From Glycine soja (lineage: Eukaryota; Streptophyta; Magnoliopsida; Fabales; Fabaceae): 64,000 bases of DNA. The notes beneath the pieces were generated by a model. The model saw only the letters and a program-made list of their open reading frames with translations, did no database searches and was not told the origin of the DNA. Shown one piece after another: positions 24,873 to 34,810 of this stretch. The position numbers and the translations under genes are program-made. The stretch is from contig NC_041019.1 in NCBI RefSeq assembly GCF_004193775.1, positions 13,316,204-13,380,203 on the forward strand, written 5' to 3'. Position 1 is the stretch's first letter. Each line of letters starts with the position of its first letter.

Positions 24873-25082
24873 TATATTATAAAATAAATAATGTTGTTAT
24901 ACATAACACTAAAAATTTTAATGTATATTTAATACACATGTAAATTTAAATAATAAATTTAATGCGTATGATTTATATCAAAATTAATTGTCAAAAAAAA
25001 TTTATTTAAATTTACATGTGCATTAAATATGCATTAGAAATTTTAATATTATGTATACCAACATTATTTATTTTATAACGTA

Positions 25083-25157
25083 ATTGACTCATTAGCTCAA
25101 TTGGTTAGAGCGTTGTGCTAATAACTTGAAAGTCACAAGCCATTAATTTTAAATTAC
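25083..25157 (+). other. tRNA-Ile(AAU)-like sequence (right arm), degenerate
   Basis: Resembles a plant tRNA-Ile: an A-box-like TAGCTCAATTGG (25093-25104), GGTTAGAGCG, and an anticodon-loop GCTAATAAC with AAT at 25120-25122. The T-arm/B box is degraded and the acceptor stem does not pair well, so it is not a working tRNA gene. It lies in the right arm of the foldback element. Confidence 0.7.
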
Positions 25158-25513
25158 TTCATTACAAATATTTTTCAAAAATCTTTTTTAAAAAAACTCT
25201 TACACTCTTACGGAAGAGGTTTTTCCGTAAACTCTTACGAAAGAAGTTCTTCCTTAATATTCTTAGGGAAGAACTTCTTTCGTAAGAGTTACGGGCAAAA
25301 TTGGAAATATGGGAAATTGTTGGGTGCACCAACAATACTGCTGGGTGCACCTAGCAACACCCCCTAAAGAAAGGTGATAATGTGCCTATCTTGGGCTCTA
25401 GGCTTAAATGTGTTTTAGTTATTTAAATTTGGAGTGTGTTTTTTTTAGTCCCCAAAATTAATATATTTTTTTAGTTCTTTAAATTTGAAAAATGTTTTAG
25501 TCTCTCTATCAAG

Positions 25514-25587
25514 ACAAAGTCATTTGAGCACATGACAAGGCAAACATTGTACAAAGTCATTTGAGCACATGACAAGGCAAACATTGT
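25514..25587. repeat. Perfect 37-bp tandem duplication
   Basis: Two adjacent identical 37-base units (25514-25550 and 25551-25587), both containing GTCATTTGAGCACATGACAA. Perfect identity suggests a recent slip or duplication. Confidence 0.9.
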
Positions 25588-26038
25588 TTTGATTTGTTGT
25601 GGTTTTTTATTGCCAAAATTTTATTTTCTAATTTATTTAATCTTTAAAAATAATTTCTAGTGATTAAAAATCATCAGAATATATAGAAAAAAATGTGAGT
25701 ATCTCTAAACATTGAACTAGCTCTGTTCTTTCTTCCTTTAATGCAAGTGCATTTTGATGAAAACAAAACAATAAATGTAACAATATCCATAATTAGTAAT
25801 AGAATTAGCTTGAGAGCAATAACACACATCCAATTACTTAATTATGACATATAAAGCATGTTTGAATTTTCAACGAAAAAACAACCCTAAATTAAATATA
25901 AAAAATGATTACCCTTTAATCTTGAAATTAAGTCAACCTTGATTATGATCGAGAACTCAGGCGAGCTTTAGAGGTTGTGAGAGCGATCATCATTCAGTGT
26001 TGAGAGGGTTTAGTATCACACAATATCTTGGTCTGATG

Positions 26039-26521
26039 TAGGCATGGCAACGGGGCCCGAACCCGTGGGGCCCGCCCTGGACCCGTCCCAATTTTGACGA
26101 GGAAAATCTGAGTTGACCGAGGTCGGGGTCGGGGTCGGATTTTTCCCGATAGCCAAATTCAGGTTCGGGGTTGGGGATGAGATTCTCAATACCCACCCCG
26201 AACCTGTCCCCGAACCTGTTCCCGAACCCGTCCCACTAATAATTAATATATATAACACATTGAAATATGAAACTATTAGATTGAATTTTATATTAGTGTT
26301 GGATTGAAATTTATGTTTTATTTAAAATTATATTTTTTATTTTTTGAAAAATTATATTTTTTTAATAAAATTTTATAAAAATGTCAGGGGCGGGACAGGG
26401 CGGGGAAAACCCGATCCCCGTCGGGGACGGGGATGGGGTGTAAATATACACCTCCGTCGATTTCGGGGGCGGGGGTGGGGTAAACAAAACCCGGCCCCGA
26501 CCCGCCCCGTTGCCATGCCTA
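26039..26521. mobile_element. hAT-type MITE, 483 bp
   Basis: Perfect 18-base terminal inverted repeat TAGGCATGGCAACGGGGC, flanked by a perfect 8-bp duplication GTCTGATG (26031-26038, 26522-26529). The GC-rich ends carry runs such as CGGGGTCGGGG; the centre is AT-rich. No coding capacity. An 8-bp duplication is the hAT hallmark. The open frames here are translations of the GC-rich repeat. Confidence 0.93.
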
Positions 26522-26529
26522 GTCTGATG

Positions 26530-28899
26530 TATGTTTAACTTCAAAACTTTTCATAAGATATGTACTATTCAAGCAAAGCACATTGCATTATAGACTAAGA
26601 TTCTTTGTTTGTTAAATCAAACCAATTAAGGGTGTCGAATTCATCCTTTGTCCTAACATACTGCAAACAAAACCAACATTCAAATGCTTTTAAACATTAT
26701 AATTGTTGAATCCACGTCTTTGGTTTTAATTCTAACAAACCATTAGAATGTAAATTGTAAGGATGATGGGTTTTGTGTGATGATTAACATTCTACTCAAG
26801 TTTTTTCAATGTTCAACTTATTAAGAAGCAGATATGTTCATGCATTCTAAGGTGCTCAGAAAAGTTGTCTCAGAACATCTATAAAAAATAAAGAACTTAG
26901 AAGATTCCTTGAAGCCTATATGCATGATGAAGAATGCTTCCCTTTGAGTACTAAGTTTTTGGCAAAGCACAACACAACAAACTCTTACACAGAAGACACA
27001 TCAAAGGCTACAATGAGAGAGTATCCAACATCAGAATAAAGTTGTATCATAGTCTACATTAGAATGATGTAGAACTTGACTTTGAAGACTGAACTTCATA
27101 ATGGGGTTTAGAATGGTTCAAAATACATCTCAAAGACAACATCAATTCTTCCATATGCTGCCACATATACAAAGGGCACATCAGAAGTCTGAAGTTGACT
27201 GCATCTCACTTTCCATATGATACCACACACATTAAGGGCACATAAGAAATTGAATACTAACTACAATGAACAATGCAACCAAGTTGAAAGTTGAATTTGT
27301 TCATGAAAAAATCTGATGAGGAACATCAGAATGGATGATTGAAGATATTATGTAATCTAACCTTGGACAAAACATTAACACACCAACAATTGTAACTTCA
27401 CTTGGTCTTCATGAAGTAATCTACCTCATAAAACTTTGAGCTGTGAAGATGTGTTAAGAGTGATGAAGCTGTGCAACTTTAGAAATACATATTAGTTGAA
27501 GTTCATCAAAAGGATTTGTTACCAGTATGGATCCTTTCTTAGCTATCATCATAATCTCCATTCTGATGTAACTTCGGAATACTCATCAAAATGGGAACCT
27601 TCAAATGACTTTGCAAGCTGTCATGAGTTGATAGTGTCACTTTTTTTTTTCTTCTTCCAGAAGTCTATTAGATAATTGGGCTCCACTTCAAAGGTCCTCT
27701 TTGGAGCATTAAGAGGTCACCAAGGAGCATCATGAAGTCAAGTTAAGGTCTTCCAAGAGAGAAAAACTCGAGCTAAGATCTTTGTGTTAGTAATCTGTCA
27801 TTGTTGTTTCAACCTACTCATTAAAGAGTGACCCACTTTTGTAAAAGTTTGTAAGTTATGATAGATCTAAGATAAAAGTGAGATATTATAATTTCCTAAG
27901 TGGAAACTCTCTTCGGAGGTGAAATCTATATATGTGCATTTAAAACATATAGACTTTTTGTTGTTAAAAGTCTAGCAAGTGGCGGACAAAGGTTGTAACT
28001 AGTGATGTAGCCGGTCTAACAATGACTAGGTATGAAATCTAGTGGAGTTGTTGACAAGTTGATTTTTTTTTTTTATTTTAAAATACGATTTTCTAATAGT
28101 TTGAAACAGTCAAAGTCAAGTCAATAAAAAGTTTAAACAGTTTTTAAAGCAATTAATGAATTTTTAATTTTTTTATTGACTTGATTATGATAGTTGTTAA
28201 TCATCAGAAGTGAACTTTAAAATATAAAATTAAATTTTGATGATAAAAAATTGTCACAAATTACAAATTTCTTATTTTATGTGTGACTTGTACTGTACAA
28301 AAGGATTTAAGGGAGCATTTTATAAATTTCAAGGACTAAAAAAAATAACTTCAACATTGAAAGACAAAAAAAAATACTCAACTTTAATGACTAAAAACAT
28401 AAGCCTATAATAGATTTAATTGTTATACACTGTTACTTTGAAATTTCTTTACACGGTCATCAATCATAATTCATGACATATGTGACTTTAAAGATTGTTA
28501 GGATATTTAAATATGTGAAATTTTTAGATTAATTGACCGTGCAAAAAATCTTCACATTATTAGCAAATACCAATTAAATCTATAAATCAATTTGTACAAT
28601 AAATTTATTATTTTGATGTAATTTTTTCTTGACTAATCTATTCTTATATTGTAGATTTAAATATTTATTTTGATAGTAAAACTACCACTTTCTCAACTAA
28701 TTTACTTTTTATATTATCTTTCTCCTCTGATTATTTGGTGATCCCCAAACACAACTTATCAGAATATAATTGATTTTTGAAAAATTTATAATTATTTTAA
28801 ATTTAAATCATTATTATATGAGTATGTTACTATCTTTAAATTTAAATTAGTTTATACATCAAATGTTGTCTTTAATCTTCTAAAAGCTAAGGATTCTCC
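26530..28899. other. Intergenic, probably old repeat-derived DNA
   Basis: No supported gene. The 26.8-28.0 kb part has a less AT-rich, stop-filled composition, with recurrent phrases such as CACATCAGAA and a paired AAGGGCACAT (27174, 27235). It resembles a decayed LTR or retroelement linker, but I could not define ends or a duplication. Confidence 0.3.
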
Positions 28900-30735
28900 G
28901 AAACCCAGTTGTCTGTCTTGTCAAGAGGTTACTCTCATCTCATTGCTCATAATCAAATCTCACTACATTAAAATCCTAGAGTGAATAAATGATGTCTAAT
29001 TTTCTCCTCATTGCAAGATTAACTGCGTCATCATCATTCACACGCTACAAGAGCACCCATATCCCATTGGGTTCTCTGTTGCAACACAAACACACAGCTT
29101 CACTTTTTTTCTTCAATTCATTCACTTCAGCTACCTCTTCTGATTCTGAATCAGATGGAAACCACCATAAAGGTGACACCTTTACTGTGTCGTACCTCAT
29201 CAACTCATGTGGGGTGTCCCCAACACTGGCTAGGGAACTCTCCAACAGGGTCAATTTAAAAAACCCTAATGGCCCAAATGCTGTTCTTGATCTTCTCAAC
29301 AACTATGGGTTCTCCAAAACACAGCTTGCAAAACTTGTGGTGAGACATCCTTTAGTGCTTGTTGCAAAAGCAAAGAAAACCCTTTTGCCTAAACTCAAGT
29401 TCTTTCGTTCTATTGGGGTCTCCGACACTGACATGCCAAAAATCCTGATTGCTAATCATTGTATCTTGGAGAGGAGCTTGGAAAAATGCCTCATCCCACG
29501 TTATGAGTTCCTAAAGAGTGTACTTTGTGATGATCGGGAAGTTGTTAGAGCTTTGAAAAGTTCCCCTCTTGGTTTTGTATATGGTGACTTAGTGAATGCC
29601 TTGGTTCCAAACATTAAAATTTTGAGGCAATCTGGTGTGTCTCAGGCATCCATCTCTTTCCTACTGACCATTGCTCTGCCTGCAGCATATGTGGAGCATT
29701 CCAGATTTGTGGAAGCTGTGAAGACAGTTAAGGAAATTGGGTTTAGTCCTTTGAAAACAAATTTTGTCGTGGCTATTTCCGTGCTTACAACTATGAGGAA
29801 AACAGTCTGGAATTCAAGGTTTGAGGTTTATGAGAGTTGGGGCTGGAACCGTGAAATGGCTCTTCGAGCATTTAGAAAGTTTCCTGGTTTTATGAAGTTT
29901 TCAGGGGAGACGTTTACCAAAAAAATGAGTTTCCTGGTGAAGGATATGGGTTGGCCATCTGAAGCTATTGCTGAATATCCTCAAGTTGTAGCATACAGCT
30001 TGGAGAAGAGAATTATCCCTAGATTCTCTGTTATCAAAATCTTGAAATCAAAAGGTCTGCTTGAGAAAAACATGCACTTTAGTTCCATTATTTGCACAGC
30101 TGAGGAAAAGTTTTTGGAGAAATTTGTCGTCAATTTTCAGAAAATTTTGCCTTTCTTACCAGATGTTTACAGAGGTTTGATCAATCCTTCAAATGTATTG
30201 TAGTCTTTGAATGTTTTTACTGATATGGTTCTAAGTTCCAACTTTTTTTATTTCAATACTAAATTGAACTTGAGTTTAGCCTGCTTTCACATTTTGTGCC
30301 AACATTTTGAGTTTTATTGTTTTTAGGTAGAGGGACTTTTGGTCAGATTTATAGGATGATCCGATGCTGATTATTTAAACTAGTATATAAATCGCTTTAC
30401 TGGTGATTTACAAGTTCAATAGCTTGGTTTATTTATTTTTGTTGAAATAACAAAGCACATTAAAAGAAAGATGCTTTGTGTTGTAGGCCGGCCATAATTC
30501 TGATGAATTATATCTTTTTAGCAACAATTTCTACTTTATCTTGTTCTCTTCCACACGTGATAGGCATGTGCAATGCTAATACTTCAAACTACCATAAACT
30601 ATATAGAATGTCTGGGAGGAAGCCTCCTGTTGTCTGTTAGAGCATGCAGAGGGGATCAATAGCTAAAATCAAATCAAATTACAAATTAGTTGTGCTGCTA
30701 TGACCATTCTTTATAAATAAATACTGTAAAGATGT
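28900..30735 (+). repeat. mTERF duplication block C
   Basis: Shares TTCTCCGAAACCC upstream and the 3' flank landmarks TTTATTTTTGTTGA and CATAATTCTGATGAAT with copies A and B, and GCAGAGGGGATCAATAGC plus TTAGTTGTGCT with the flank of the pseudogene copy D. Confidence 0.65.
28989..30203 (+). CDS. mTERF-family protein (copy C)
   Basis: Intact single-exon paralogue of 404 aa. The N-terminal 45 residues (MMSNFLLIARLTASSSFTRY) look like a mitochondrial or plastid targeting peptide. The mTERF repeats follow from about residue 63 (YLINSCGVSPTLARELSNRV, LAKLVVRHPLVLVAKAKKTL, MGWPSEAIAEYPQVVAYSLE). It is the most divergent of the three intact copies but collinear with them, without indels that break the frame. 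It is closer to the truncated copy D in the second half (for example TMRKTVWNSRFEVYE). Expected role: organelle nucleic-acid binding. The target is unknown. Confidence 0.9.
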   Translation: MMSNFLLIARLTASSSFTRYKSTHIPLGSLLQHKHTASLFFFNSFTSATSSDSESDGNHHKGDTFTVSYLINSCGVSPTLARELSNRVNLKNPNGPNAVLDLLNNYGFSKTQLAKLVVRHPLVLVAKAKKTLLPKLKFFRSIGVSDTDMPKILIANHCILERSLEKCLIPRYEFLKSVLCDDREVVRALKSSPLGFVYGDLVNALVPNIKILRQSGVSQASISFLLTIALPAAYVEHSRFVEAVKTVKEIGFSPLKTNFVVAISVLTTMRKTVWNSRFEVYESWGWNREMALRAFRKFPGFMKFSGETFTKKMSFLVKDMGWPSEAIAEYPQVVAYSLEKRIIPRFSVIKILKSKGLLEKNMHFSSIICTAEEKFLEKFVVNFQKILPFLPDVYRGLINPSNVL

Positions 30736-32917
30736 CGTACAATTTAATAATCTTCCTTTACTTAAACTTGTTACTATAGTGATACTGTTATGTCGTGGAT
30801 ACATTCAGCTTTGAACTTTTTGTCAACTACTGGTACTGTTGATGCTTTATATATTAATATATTATCTTATGAGAGTAACCAGAAAGCAGGGGAAGGCTAC
30901 CTTCATAATGTTTGTAATTGAAGTCAATTTAATGCTTCTATGTTTCTTCAATGAAGATATCTAAGCACAATGTGCTGAGAGATTTAGTAGCATTAACTGT
31001 TATTGATGAAGATTGGGATTTTTGTTATTTTTCTCTTGTAGAATCATGCCATTAAGCTGATGGACAGGGTGCAAATTTATTTCCCTAAAATATTTGAAAC
31101 TGCATTTAACTTAAGGGGCTGCTTCCATTATAAGCATTATGGACTTCGATACTCTCCTTTATTTGGATCTGATACTAATAATTGTATAATGTGATGAATT
31201 GTTTGGCCTTGGTATTTTGAAAGAAGAAAGAAATAAAAGGGAAAAAGATTGAGGGATTGATTGGTGATCAACTGATCATATTATACAAGAGGAACATTCC
31301 ATGTTTTTACTCAGATATGCTGACTATGTCATATTCTTATTCGATCTGGTGCTTTTTATACAATTTTGTCGGTTTGTTAGGTATGATGATCATAATTTTG
31401 TTGCTTTTATGGATGATTTTCATAAGATTTATAAGAGCAGGTAGGTTAATCTGATATGATTTTTATTTTTGGGGGCTTAAATTCATGCATTGGAACTGAA
31501 CTTTAAGCATAGTCAAATCGAAATGATAAGTTTATTTTGAGGCTTCCATTCAAGAAGAAACCTTTTATCTTTGGATAGAATTGGCTCTTTTCTATCTTCT
31601 GAGTTGTGTTAAGCAGAGAAGTTATCTTCACCAATATCATTTTGTTCGCAATCTTATTAGTATTTTTTTCCTAATTTCCAGTGAGACAAGACTGTTGTTG
31701 CTGTTGTTGTATCCTCTTACAAATTTTCCTTTACACCTTTAAATTTAAAAACGCTTGTTACTTTCCCTCATTCTAATCAAATGCAACATATATAATATAA
31801 AATCATCAAAATTACAATATAAAATTATATGTATTATCTCATTTAATTTAAAAATATTTTAAATGGGAAGCTAAATTATTTGAAATAAATTAGATATAAA
31901 GTGAGAATTATTTGAAAATATGTCATTTTACACAATCAATTACTTCTGCAATTTCTACTAAACACTTTTAATTTAGTCAAGTAGTTTGAGTTGTCAATTT
32001 TTTAACTTTAAGTTAATTTATCCATTAATTTTTCTACACATATTCTCTGATTCTAATAAAATATAATTTATTTACAATATAAAATCATAAAACTATAATA
32101 TAAAATCCAATCATATTAAAATAAAAAATCTTAAAAAATGAGAATAAAATAAAAAATATGATGCTAATTTTTAAGATAATAAATTCAAAACTAATAATAG
32201 ATTAAAAAATATACAACAACCAATTTCGAGTTATGATCAAATAATTAAATACGTTAATTTAGTTAATTTTACACTTCAACCTATTAAACAATTAATTTTA
32301 TTAAATACTTTTATTCAATCTGAATTTTCAATTAATCAACTTTTTATATTAATAGATGTATCAAGCATCGTTAGAAATGAAAATAATAAATCTTATACAT
32401 TTATTTTAAGATTTAATTATTATTTTAATCTCTCAATTTGGAGCCATCTTTTTTTAGTCTTTTAAATTTAAATTTATCTTTTTTAGTTGCTGTTGCTCTA
32501 TTTTGATCCCTTATAACAGAAAAACATCACAATAACATCACCTAAAGACCAATTGAAACAGTCAAGTGAGTGTGATGGATCGATGGAGTCGAGGCCCGAG
32601 TCGATGAAAGGAAGGATCGGAGAGTGGGATCATAGCAATTGTTGTTGAGTTGGGAGACCTACTTGGCGACAAGTTGAAGCAAGTCCGTGAAGTCGGCTAT
32701 GATGAGGCTTAAGAGAAACGACTCGTAAACAACTCAAAAACACAATGAACAGAGGAAGGAGAGACATCTGGAGAGATGAGCAGAGACATGATTGGAGAAG
32801 GGTGGGGGAGAGTATCTATCTTCTTCTTCACAAGATTATTGGAGGAACTTGTGGTCTATCTTTTGCAGGTGGGGGAAAGTGTGTGATTTATTTATCACAA
32901 ACAAAAGAAATTGGGTT
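30736..32917. other. AT-rich intergenic
   Basis: No supported gene. The hydrophobic open frame at 31257-31454 and the one at 32745-32948 (which runs into the copia LTR) are unconvincing. Confidence 0.45.
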
Positions 32918-32922
32918 TGTAA

Positions 32923-33316
32923 TGTTAGAAAAAAATAATATTAAATAACATGATAATGTGACTCATGTAAATTAAGGGCCTAAACTTGATTTAATAAAAT
33001 AAAGGGACCTATTGACAAATATGAGAAGTTAATAAACTTCTGATAACTAACTTGATGGAAGTTTATTAATAAAAGGCAAAGGGTTTTATCTCTGCCATAA
33101 GAGTTTTTTCCTCTAATTACCCATTAAGAATGTGAGAGGAAAATAAAAGAAGGAAAGAGATAGATTGGGACAAAGAAGATTAAAAAACTTATGTCTTTCA
33201 TGGATCAAGATAAGTTCTACTTACTTTTAAATTGTATGAGGGAATCATAAATTCTAAGATCCTTACAATATGTAATAGATTCATTGAATATAAATGTATG
33301 AAATCTATAACTAACA
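32923..33316 (+). repeat. 5' LTR of the copia element
   Basis: 394 bp, starts TGTTAGAAAAAA and ends CTATAACTAACA. Contains a region near 33140-33200 rich in GAGAGGAAAATAAAAGAAGG. It lacks an 18-base internal duplication present in the 3' LTR. Confidence 0.95.
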
Positions 33317-33330
33317 TGTGCTATCAGAGC
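33317..33330 (+). other. Primer-binding site (initiator tRNA-Met type)
   Basis: TGTGCTATCAGAGC directly after the 5' LTR; the usual copia site is TGGTATCAGAGC. One mismatch in the core. Confidence 0.75.
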
Positions 33331-34000
33331 ATTATGTTATTGAATTTATGATTCTCCATGAATGATGTTTCTTCCACACATTGTATGAATTGATTCCAAT
33401 TGGAAAATTATTCAAACCATTTTTGTTTTTCACTGTGCATATTATAATTGTTTTCGAGTTTGGAATGCCCTAAATCCAAGTTTTGAATGCCTTGAATTGA
33501 AATTCAATATCTCTCTCTTACGTCAATTTCAATTTAAAAATTGATCTTAAATTTACTGCAATTTGAAATGGAAATATGTTGAATGCCTTCATATGGTGAA
33601 TGTAATATATTATTACCCCATATTAGGAATGCCTTCAAAATTCGATTTTGTAAATAAAAAAAAATTGTTATTCAAAATTGGATCAAGTAATTTGGATTAA
33701 ATGTATGATAGAGTTGTAATCACCAAAGTGGTCAAATCTTTATATTTTGTTTAATTCCAAATTAGTGACAATTTTATTTCAATTACCCATAGAATGGATG
33801 CTAAATTATAGATTATTGGTTTATGGGTTAATTGAAGTTCATTATTATAAGACATTTATGGATAACCTGAAGGTTGATTAGTTGTTCTTATAATTTATGT
33901 ATCAGTATGTTTTTTGTGTATTAATGTATCACCCAAAGGAGAACATTAGTATACATAGAATGTTTGTTTGTTGTTTGAATCTGTATTGCATGTTTAATTT

Positions 34001-34810
34001 ATGACTCAAAGTTTTAATGTTAAGCATGTGTTAATTGTAGTAACCCTTCCTGTATCTTTGCATTCTCTTGGTATGGTTGTTCCGGTTTTTAATGGGTTAA
34101 ATTTCTTTGATTGGAGCAAACAAGTCCAATTTCACTTAGGTGTGTTGGATCTTGATTTGACTCTTCAAGTTGAAAAACCTGCTACTATGACTGATGCTAG
34201 TGGCAATGAAGAGAAAACCCATTATAAGGTCTGGGAAAAGTCAAACAGAATTTGTTTGATGCTTATGCACCTGAGCATAGCAAATAACATTAAGTCTGCT
34301 CTTCCCAAAACTGAAAGTGCAAAAGAATTTATGAAATCTGTGGAATAGCGCTCCCAAACTGTTGATAAGTCTCTTGCTAGGACATTAATAAGTACTTTAA
34401 CCACCATGGAGTTTGATGGTTCTCGTACTATGCATGAACATGTCATTGAGATGACAAATATTACAACAAAACTTAAGTCTCTTGGAATGGTGGTGGATGA
34501 AAATTTCCTTGTGCAGTTCATTTTGAACTCATTATCGTCTGAGTATGGTCCTTTCCAAATGAACTATAGTACCATGAAAGTCAAATGGAATGTGCATGAA
34601 TTGCATAGTATGTTAGTTGAGGAGGAAACCAAACTTAAGAATCAAGGAAACCACTCCGTTCATTATGTGAATAATCAGGGAGTTGGAAAGAAAGTCAATA
34701 AGAAACATGGAAAGGACAAAGGACCATTAAAGATTGTCAAGTCCTCCACTAAGATCCAGAAGAAAAATGAAAAATGTCATTTCTGTGGGAAATCCAGACA
34801 TTTCCAGTAA
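34001..34810 (+). pseudogene. Copia gag remnant
   Basis: The frame from ATG 34001 encodes a copia Gag (VFNGLNFFDWSKQVQFHLG; EYGPFQMNYSTMKVKWNVHE). It is broken by TAG at 34346-34348, then resumes in the same frame. It ends in a damaged zinc knuckle, CHFCGKSRHFQ then stop at 34808: the last Cys is gone and pol continues in a different frame. A small deletion at the knuckle is the likely cause. Non-functional. Confidence 0.88.

Larger units (their letters stand above)
24719..25362. mobile_element. Foldback (Mutator-like) MITE with tRNA-Ile-like sequence in both arms
   Basis: The termini GGGTGTTGCTAGGTGCAC (24719-24736) and its reverse complement (25345-25362) match over 18 bases. The flanks carry a perfect 9-bp duplication CCTAAAGAA (24710-24718 and 25363-25371). 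The two arms are inverted copies over roughly 300 bases each. Nine-base duplication plus long inverted ends fits a non-autonomous Mutator-like element. Each arm contains a tRNA-Ile-like stretch in inverted orientation. No transposase is encoded. Confidence 0.88.

Noticed and set aside
25083..25157. Functional tRNA-Ile gene
   Set aside because: The T-arm and acceptor stem are degraded and the sequence lies in a transposon arm with an inverted partner.
26016..26544. Open frames with Gly/Thr/Pro repeats
   Set aside because: Translations of the GC-rich inverted ends of the hAT MITE.
31257..31454. Hydrophobic 65-residue frame as a small membrane protein
   Set aside because: T-rich DNA gives hydrophobic translations by chance; no start context, homology or conservation was seen.
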